Positions 5,809 to 10,457 of a stretch of DNA of 10,457 nt are shown here, one piece after another. The stretch's first letter is position 1, and each line of letters starts with the position of its first letter. The DNA comes from an uncultured Clostridia bacterium. Its GTDB lineage: Bacteria > Bacillota > Clostridia > Christensenellales > Borkfalkiaceae. The stretch lies in NCBI GenBank assembly GCA_934249215.1, contig CAKQKN010000061.1, forward strand, positions 1 to 10,457, read 5' to 3'. The notes under the pieces were generated by a model. It made no database searches and was not told the DNA's origin. It was given only the letters and a program-made list of their open reading frames with translations. The position numbers were made by a program, and so were the translations under genes.

Positions 5809-6678
5809 TCAATTGATTCTTGCCGAATACGACTGCTCTTTTGTTCCCTCTTTCACATAGCTGCAATGCATGCAGTATGTCAGATAGTCGCTCATAACCG
5901 TGCCGTATTCCATATCGTACTCGTCTATGACCACGTCCGCGTAAATCGGCTTTGTCGAAACCACGCGGGTTGAACCGTCGGAATATCGTGCGACAGTCCT
6001 TTCTTCCCCGACTTGTTTCCGTTCCTTTTTCGTAACGTGTTCCGTTCGCTCCCGCTTTTTTCCGTATTTCGCAACGGTTTCGGTCACAACGCTGTCGAAT
6101 CGTCCGCAAACGGGACAAGTTCGTTCCTGCATCTTTAAAAGACGAATAAACGTCGAAAGGTAATAAAAAAACGGATACAGCGCGGCGCATACGAGCGGCT
6201 GGATCGCTCCGAGTTTATCTGTCGTGAAATTGTCGGGATCTTTGACGACGAATATCCACAAAATAACGTTTATCGCTATCCCCGCCACAAGCGAAAACGG
6301 AATCATCGCGAGGATTTTTTTATAATAAGGTCCGCCCTTATGTCCGACCTCTCCGCGATTTGCGTTCACGAATTTTTTCAAATTTTTCCCCGACAGAACG
6401 AAAGCGACGATAATCGTGAACAACAAATATATCGCAACGGCAACAACGCCCTTTGTCGTGCCGCTCATCGAATCCGGAAGCGTTGTCGCAATCAGCGCCC
6501 ACGCCCAACCGAGCACGGTAAACATCAGCGCAAAAACGATAACCGCACCCGTCCATGCTTCCGATAGTTCAAAGCAGACCTTGCGCTTATAATCGTTGAC
6601 GTCCGTTTCTCTCCATTGCTCCGTTTCCTTAAGAAATCGGTTTGTCGTTTTAGCTTGAGAAGTTATATCTTTTTCCAT
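5809..6678 (-). CDS. Four-helix membrane protein with split Cys4 zinc ribbon, unknown
   Basis: This 289-aa protein is not a family I can name. Hydrophobic helices lie at about 42-66, 76-96, 121-145 and 157-181. A soluble C-terminal part follows, with CPVC at 188-191 and CMHC at 269-272. These two knuckles would make one zinc site interrupted by a basic, probably beta-rich insert of about 77 residues. The start at 6678 follows GGAG with seven As between. The longer reading from 6876 would overlap the upstream lipoprotein gene and lacks a ribosome site. Its start is 29 nt after the lipoprotein stop and its own stop is 13 nt before the next gene, so the three form a tight operon. Zinc binding is inferred from the cysteines. 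Both termini and the ribbon are predicted to be cytoplasmic. Confidence 0.8.
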   Translation of the reverse strand: MEKDITSQAKTTNRFLKETEQWRETDVNDYKRKVCFELSEAWTGAVIVFALMFTVLGWAWALIATTLPDSMSGTTKGVVAVAIYLLFTIIVAFVLSGKNLKKFVNANRGEVGHKGGPYYKKILAMIPFSLVAGIAINVILWIFVVKDPDNFTTDKLGAIQPLVCAALYPFFYYLSTFIRLLKMQERTCPVCGRFDSVVTETVAKYGKKRERTEHVTKKERKQVGEERTVARYSDGSTRVVSTKPIYADVVIDEYDMEYGTVMSDYLTYCMHCSYVKEGTKEQSYSARIN

Positions 6679-6707
6679 TTTTTTCTCCGGAATATTCGGT
6701 TTCTCGC

Positions 6708-7190
6708 TTACATAACTTTCACGCCGAAGAGCGACTCGAAAGCGGGGGCGCAACGGTCGAACGCTTTCGGACGATAGTTCGAACCGGTCGAAACTTTGGT
6801 CGTTCCGTCCTCGTAAAAAATTGTCAACGTCCACCCGAAACCGTCCATTACCCCTTTCATTTCGTATTTTTTCCAAAGAGTTAAAAGCCCGCCCTTATTT
6901 ATCGAGTCCAAAAAATGTCTGCCTTGGTCGGCAACGAACGCGTGGAAAAATTCCGGCTCGGGCTTACTCTCGTCCTTCATCGGATTATAGTACGCGATAA
7001 GACACGAATTGCTTTGGAAATCGACCACGTAAGTATCCGTAAAACCGCCCATATAATCGACGGACTCATAAACGATCTTCGAGATCGGCTTGCCGCCGTA
7101 TTCGCCGCAACCGCCCGAAAAAACCGCGACGGTCCAAATTGCGGTCATCGCAAGCACGGACAAAATCGCCGTGCGTTTTCTTGTTTTCAT
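6708..7190 (-). CDS. Small predicted lipoprotein, unknown function
   Basis: This 160-aa protein begins with MKTRKR, a hydrophobic stretch to about residue 24, then SGGC with Cys28 as the likely lipid-bearing residue. The -3 position is Ser rather than the usual Leu, so the lipobox is weak but plausible. The mature part (about 132 residues) looks like mixed beta structure, with a C-terminal pattern FYEDGTTKVSTGSNYRP followed by a helix ending FESLFG. I recall similar tails in other small clostridial lipoproteins but can give no name. The ATG at 7190 follows AAGGAG at a spacing of seven. An in-frame ATG at 7235 lacks a ribosome site and would put a charged tail before the signal peptide. It is the first gene of the three-gene unit that ends at 5036. 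Confidence 0.8.
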   Translation of the reverse strand: MKTRKRTAILSVLAMTAIWTVAVFSGGCGEYGGKPISKIVYESVDYMGGFTDTYVVDFQSNSCLIAYYNPMKDESKPEPEFFHAFVADQGRHFLDSINKGGLLTLWKKYEMKGVMDGFGWTLTIFYEDGTTKVSTGSNYRPKAFDRCAPAFESLFGVKVM

Positions 7191-7220
7191 TTCCCGCTCC
7201 TTTCTTTGTTCGTTTCGCGC

Positions 7221-7258
7221 GCGACTTTCACGCACGACTTATCTTGCGACTTTCACGC
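7221..7258 (-). repeat. 13-bp direct repeats upstream of the lipoprotein gene
   Basis: GCGACTTTCACGC occurs at 7221-7233 and again, identically, at 7246-7258. A third partial copy (CGACTT at 7235-7240) lies between them, so CGACTT recurs every 12-13 bp. The set lies between the ribosome site of the lipoprotein gene and the inserted element. It could be a protein-binding site or a local duplication. I see no convincing -10/-35 pair in this stretch. Confidence 0.55.
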
Positions 7259-7260
7259 GC

Positions 7261-7555
7261 TAGGGATTCCAATCGTCATCACTAATTATTTTTGCGGGAA
7301 TAAATCGGTTTTTGCTGTGTTAAACTCCCATCAACGTACGGCAAGTACGATTTCGGTCGTTTGCCTTGCAAAAACCGTACCGCAAGACGGCGATTTCTTC
7401 GCCGCAAAAATGCTTCGCACCGAAAAGAGCGCATTTTTAGATGATTTTTCGCGAGCGTGAGGGATGCTGTACCGGACGTACTGCGCCCGAGCGGTCGCGG
7501 AAAAGGGCTAAAAAGTCGCCTTTTCGGTAATTCGTGATAATGATTGGAATCCCTA
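7261..7555. mobile_element. MITE-like element with 28-bp terminal inverted repeats
   Basis: The ends at 7261-7288 and 7528-7555 are inverted copies that match at 25 of 28 positions. The first 14 bases, TAGGGATTCCAATC, are identical. The 295-bp interior has short hairpins such as GGCGA-TTTCT-TCGCC (7389-7403) but no transposase and no credible coding frame. The outermost TA on each side can be read as a TA target duplication, as made by IS630/Tc1-mariner transposases, leaving a core of 7263-7553 that begins GGGATTCC. The element would therefore be moved in trans. It overlaps the last codon of the 493-aa gene and separates it from the lipoprotein operon. Transcribed, it would fold into one long hairpin. 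The family assignment is inferred. Confidence 0.8.
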
Positions 7556-9034
7556 ACAAAACATTCTCAACAACCCTATGCATCCGAAGCACCCGTACCC
7601 GTAGGACGATCTGTACCGCCCGGGGTTTTCTTCACTGCAAAGGGTGAAAATAAGTTCGCCGTCGGGAAGCTCGTCGAAGTGCGCCTCGAAAAAGCCGTCT
7701 TTCTTTTCAAACTTAACGTCTTGCAGCTCTCCGAAATAAACGCGGCCGTTCTCGTCGAGCGTTCGTTTTTCCGTGCGACTGTTCAAAAGATACATATCCG
7801 TGTTTATGCGGACGGTGAGATCTTTGAAATCCGCCCAGGTCGCCGCGGGGCTTAAAAGATAGGTATATACGTATTTCGGCGGTTCGTACCATGCGTTTAC
7901 CGTCGGAAAGAGAGGAGCGACCACCGTGTTGACGAGCGTTTCGCCCGGCTCGAAATCGAGAGTGTAATCGTACCAACAAAACAATCCGTCATCGAGCGAT
8001 AAATCTCTTTTAAACAGAGTACCGCTTCTGTATTCGAGCATCGTAACCGTCGCGTTGTACCAGTCGACGTCGCTCGCGCCGAGTTCGGAAGGTCTGAAAC
8101 CGAGCAAATAATCTTTCAGTTCGCGAACGGGTTTCGCTTCGACGGTAACGCTCCCGCTCGTACTTTCCAACTTCGAGTCGAAAAATTCGAAATCGCTTTC
8201 CTCGACTGAAACGTTCCGATTTATGAACGCAATCGTTACTTTCCCGTCGTCGCCCACTTGCTGTGTGAGCTTTATCAGTCCGTCGTTATTTTCATATTTC
8301 CTCGAATAACCGTCGAGGACGAGAATTTCATCTCTTTTTCGATAAGAAAACCCGACGTATTCCGGGAGATTCTTCCCGCCGCCCTTGCCGACCGTTATTT
8401 CATATTCGTAAACGGGCATTTCCGTCTTATAGAATCCGTCGTCGTTAAAATCGTCCGAAAGAGTTTTCCAATCGATTTCGGGATCGAAAGCGTCGTAAAT
8501 ATACGGCTTGAAACTGTAACGAATCTTCGCGTCGATTTTTGCGCCGTTTTTCTTGACGGCAAAATCGCCCGCTCCCGGGGTTACGTTCGTTTCTCGGTTC
8601 GGCAAGAACCCGAACGGAAACATGCAACGCACCTTTGCCGTAAGATCGGACGGATTGCGGAAAGTATATTCGGCTGTCACGTTCCCCTTATACGTCAACG
8701 GAGCGTAAACGTCGGCTTGAACGCGTGAAGCGTATTTCGAAGTCGAGTTTTTCATAGCGGTCGCGCTCCCCATAACGCCTGCGCTCCCCGCATACGCCGT
8801 CTGCGAGTTCCCGGAAGATTTGCCGTCAAGCTTTACGTCGAACGTCAGATCTTCTTTATCGACGACTATCGGGCAGTTTTCGGTCGTAACGATAACGCCG
8901 CTCGAATCGTATCCGTAATATTCTCTGTTTGCGGAGTTCGCAAAAGCAACGCTTCCTTGCGGGGCAAACGAGCCCGCAAAAGTTATCGCCGCGAGCAAAG
9001 CCGAAAGAACCAAAATTTTGCGCTTGTTTTTCAC
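7553..9034 (-). CDS. Secreted beta-rich protein, unknown function
   Basis: This 493-aa protein starts with GTG at 9034, eight bases after a strong AAGGAGG. Residues 1-32 form a Sec signal peptide, with probable cleavage after VAFA. The mature chain begins with a Gly/Ser/Ala-rich stretch (about 72-100). It continues with beta-sandwich-like segments such as VTAEYTFRNPSDLTAKV, and later LDFEPGETLVNTVVAPLFP and YTYLLSPAATWADF. These look like extracellular adhesion or scaffold domains. I recall similar unnamed clostridial proteins but no experimental role. There is no LPXTG motif and no clear membrane anchor. The C-terminus GYGCFGCIGLLRMFC has three cysteines. The TAG stop shares its bases with the inverted repeat of the MITE. 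The serpin gene ends 103 nt upstream on the same strand, so both may be cotranscribed. Confidence 0.8.
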   Translation of the reverse strand: MKNKRKILVLSALLAAITFAGSFAPQGSVAFANSANREYYGYDSSGVIVTTENCPIVVDKEDLTFDVKLDGKSSGNSQTAYAGSAGVMGSATAMKNSTSKYASRVQADVYAPLTYKGNVTAEYTFRNPSDLTAKVRCMFPFGFLPNRETNVTPGAGDFAVKKNGAKIDAKIRYSFKPYIYDAFDPEIDWKTLSDDFNDDGFYKTEMPVYEYEITVGKGGGKNLPEYVGFSYRKRDEILVLDGYSRKYENNDGLIKLTQQVGDDGKVTIAFINRNVSVEESDFEFFDSKLESTSGSVTVEAKPVRELKDYLLGFRPSELGASDVDWYNATVTMLEYRSGTLFKRDLSLDDGLFCWYDYTLDFEPGETLVNTVVAPLFPTVNAWYEPPKYVYTYLLSPAATWADFKDLTVRINTDMYLLNSRTEKRTLDENGRVYFGELQDVKFEKKDGFFEAHFDELPDGELIFTLCSEENPGRYRSSYGYGCFGCIGLLRMFC

Positions 9035-9099
9035 CGTGTCGCCCTCCTTGTTTTTCGTCGTGCCGCCATCCCGGCAAAACCGACAAAACGTTATTCGTC

Positions 9100-9127
9100 G
9101 TCAACCGTTTCATATAAGTTAACCGTT
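9100..9127 (-). repeat. Direct repeat in the serpin to 493-aa gene gap
   Basis: The 103-nt gap 9035-9137 holds GTCAACCGTT (9100-9109) and GTTAACCGTT (9118-9127), direct copies 18 bp apart with one mismatch. On the minus strand the first copy contains TTGAC, a possible -35, but no good -10 follows. A weak stem (TGCCG/CGGCA, 9061-9076) lacks a T run, so there is no terminator after the serpin. An operator or weak promoter is possible. Confidence 0.35.
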
Positions 9128-9137
9128 ATGGCGCTAC

Positions 9138-10364
9138 TCAAAAATTCGCGACCACGCCGATGAACATCGGCAAATCGTTGCCGTCGAGAATCATATAGAC
9201 GAAGGGTCTGTCGAGAACGATCGGCTCTCCGGGCGCGACGGCAGTGTCCTTGACTCCGATGATCGTAACCGCGCTCGCCTTGGTTTTCTGCTCGTTAACC
9301 ATGATGTGTGTTTTGTGAATTACCTGACCGATATACAGATTGCCGTCCGGAGTCGTTCCGAGAGCGGAAAAATCGGCGTCGGGCGCAAAAGCCTTGTTCA
9401 CGCCGAGTTTCTTAAGCGTCGGAATGAGGTTGAACGTGTTTTCGAAATCGAATTTCGGCAACCCGATTTCAACCGGCTCCGTCGACGCGCCCGAAACGAT
9501 CGAAGCGAGTTTTTCGCCGGTGAGCGACGAAAGGTAGTCCGCAATATCGACGCCCTTATCCGGAAGAATCGCCGCGAACTTGAACTCGCCGCCCGCATAA
9601 GGCTTAACGAAACCTTTCGCGTTTTCGTCCCTCAGATAACGCGATTCGTTCGCATACATCATCTTCACGGTCGACTCGTTCTTCGTTCCGTAAAAAGTCG
9701 CGTCGCGAACGGAATTTTTTTCGAATTTTTTCTGCCACTCGGCTTCGAAGTCGAGCGCGTTGATGAGGAACATTACCATGTCGGAATCGATATCGTCGAT
9801 GATTTTATCGATCCCGCCGCGCGTGTTGTTATACACCCAATTGTTTATGTCTTGCACGGTCTTTCCGTCGAAATCCGCCGAATAGACCTGCGCGCGGTAA
9901 TAATTTTTGACGATATCGAGAAATCCGCCGTCGACGGTAACGGCGTTCTTTCTGCTCCACACCGAGTTCGCGACGTGAAGCTGTTTGCCATCCGCGGCTT
10001 TATTCATAAGCGCGGCGAAATATTCGTTGAGCGTTTGAGCGTTACAACCGAGGAGCGCTTCGAGTTCGCTCTTCGTTTCGCCTTTCGCGCCGTTCGTCAC
10101 CATTCCGAAAGCAGCCGCGATCGACAGCGGAGAAATACAAGTATTTTCGCCGTCGTAAAGTTCTTTCGTCATCTTCACGGCAAAGTCGTCGTATGCCGCA
10201 GTGAACGTTTCGTCGGCGGTTTTCGCCGCAACCGTTCTCTTTTTTACCGCGGAAGTAAGGTCGGCGGAACGGACTTTTCTTTCGGAAAAGCCGCATCCGG
10301 CAAAAGCCCCGAAGCAAAAGATTGCCGTCAGCGCGGCGCAAATCGGTTTCAATATTTTTTTCAT
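9138..10364 (-). CDS. Serpin family lipoprotein (protease inhibitor)
   Basis: This 408-aa protein is a serpin, an inhibitor that traps serine or cysteine proteases after cleavage of its reactive loop. Family landmarks are in order: CISPLSIAAAFGMVTNGAKGET (about 76-97), VANSVW (131-136), LINALDFEAEWQKKF (200-214), KTHIMVNE (351-358) and the closing DRPFVYMILD (385-394). The loop hinge EQKTKASAVT (358-367) has Lys at P15 where inhibitory serpins usually have Gly, but keeps Thr at P14 and small residues at P12-P10. Counting from Glu358 puts P1-P1' near Thr374-Ala375. A signal peptide ends in FAGC, so Cys24 is probably lipidated and the protein anchored on the outer face of the membrane. The start follows AGGAGG with five bases between. 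Gut serpins such as the siropins of Eubacterium siraeum inhibit host or bacterial proteases; a similar role here is inferred. Confidence 0.95.
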   Translation of the reverse strand: MKKILKPICAALTAIFCFGAFAGCGFSERKVRSADLTSAVKKRTVAAKTADETFTAAYDDFAVKMTKELYDGENTCISPLSIAAAFGMVTNGAKGETKSELEALLGCNAQTLNEYFAALMNKAADGKQLHVANSVWSRKNAVTVDGGFLDIVKNYYRAQVYSADFDGKTVQDINNWVYNNTRGGIDKIIDDIDSDMVMFLINALDFEAEWQKKFEKNSVRDATFYGTKNESTVKMMYANESRYLRDENAKGFVKPYAGGEFKFAAILPDKGVDIADYLSSLTGEKLASIVSGASTEPVEIGLPKFDFENTFNLIPTLKKLGVNKAFAPDADFSALGTTPDGNLYIGQVIHKTHIMVNEQKTKASAVTIIGVKDTAVAPGEPIVLDRPFVYMILDGNDLPMFIGVVANF

Positions 10365-10378
10365 AAACGCCTCCTTGC

Positions 10379-10443
10379 ATCGATATTTTATCGATCGGGA
10401 AACACCCCCGATTCGATTATATCGTTTCGACGGATATATTATA
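10379..10443 (-). promoter_or_regulatory. Promoter -10 boxes and leader hairpins of the serpin gene
   Basis: On the minus strand TATAAT occurs at 10438-10443 and again at 10416-10421. The first would have its -35 beyond the window; the second has only a weak one. Downstream in the leader, ATCGGG can pair with CCCGAT across about seven bases (within 10393-10412), and ATCGAT at 10379-10384 and 10390-10395 can form a stem next to the AAGGAGG. A leader of about 45 nt with two small stems is likely; any regulatory role is inferred. Confidence 0.45.
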
Positions 10444-10457
10444 CCGTTAACATGATA

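Noticed and set aside
6679..6876. N-terminal extension of the zinc-ribbon membrane protein
   Set aside because: It overlaps the lipoprotein gene in another frame and has no ribosome site, while the ATG at 6678 has GGAG at a spacing of seven.
7191..7235. Upstream ATG for the lipoprotein
   Set aside because: It would put a 15-residue charged tail before the signal peptide, and the ribosome site AAGGAG lies downstream of it.
6915..7460. 181-codon plus-strand frame across the MITE and the lipoprotein
   Set aside because: It is antisense to a well-supported gene and half of it is the inside of the element. Composition and lack of a ribosome site speak against coding.
7553..7620. Truncation of the 493-aa protein by the MITE
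   Set aside because: With a TA target the empty site would carry the same TAG stop, so there is no evidence that residues were lost.
9061..9076. Terminator after the serpin (TGCCG/CGGCA stem)
   Set aside because: The stem is only five base pairs and no T run follows on either strand.
10042..10380. 112-codon frame overlapping the serpin start
   Set aside because: It is Arg-rich, has no ribosome site and is out of frame with the clear serpin. It is a coding shadow.

Overview
The window looks like chromosomal DNA of an uncultured gut Bacillota from the Clostridia (Christensenellales or Borkfalkiaceae-like). This lineage is inferred from strong AGGAGG-type ribosome sites, sigma-A-like promoters, moderate GC with TCG/GCG-rich codons, and the protein families present. 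No marker gene fixes the taxon. Almost every gene lies on the minus strand. The one clear exception is a regulator on the plus strand.

Left part (1-4295): a small carbohydrate locus. A GH36 alpha-galactosidase-type hydrolase (45-2069) follows, in the same direction, an EamA/DMT-type transporter (2103-3110). A plus-strand regulator (3285-4295) is divergent from the pair. It has an ArsR-type winged helix and a C-terminal domain of about 200 residues. The 100-bp divergent region holds a good promoter in each direction and inverted repeats that overlap both. The simplest reading is a local regulator that controls itself and the transporter-hydrolase operon, probably in response to an alpha-galactoside.

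Middle (4296-5035): decayed sequence. An AraC-family gene (4434-4924) is broken by a one-base frameshift in an A run and has lost its effector domain. Its 3' end runs into a structured stretch of about 230 bp that may be an inserted repeat. That stretch also holds a 27-codon ORF and a terminator-like hairpin.

Right part (5036-10457): five minus-strand genes in the order serpin, secreted 493-aa protein, lipoprotein, four-helix membrane protein with a split Cys4 zinc ribbon, and two-helix membrane protein with coiled coil. They end at a strong intrinsic terminator (5036-5072). A 295-bp MITE-like element with 28-bp terminal inverted repeats sits between the second and third genes, exactly at the TA of a TAG stop codon. 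Removing it would leave the same stop and a 70-nt gap, so the five genes may once have been one cell-envelope transcription unit. The serpin is clearly recognised. The other four are not named families to me and are the most novel part of the window.
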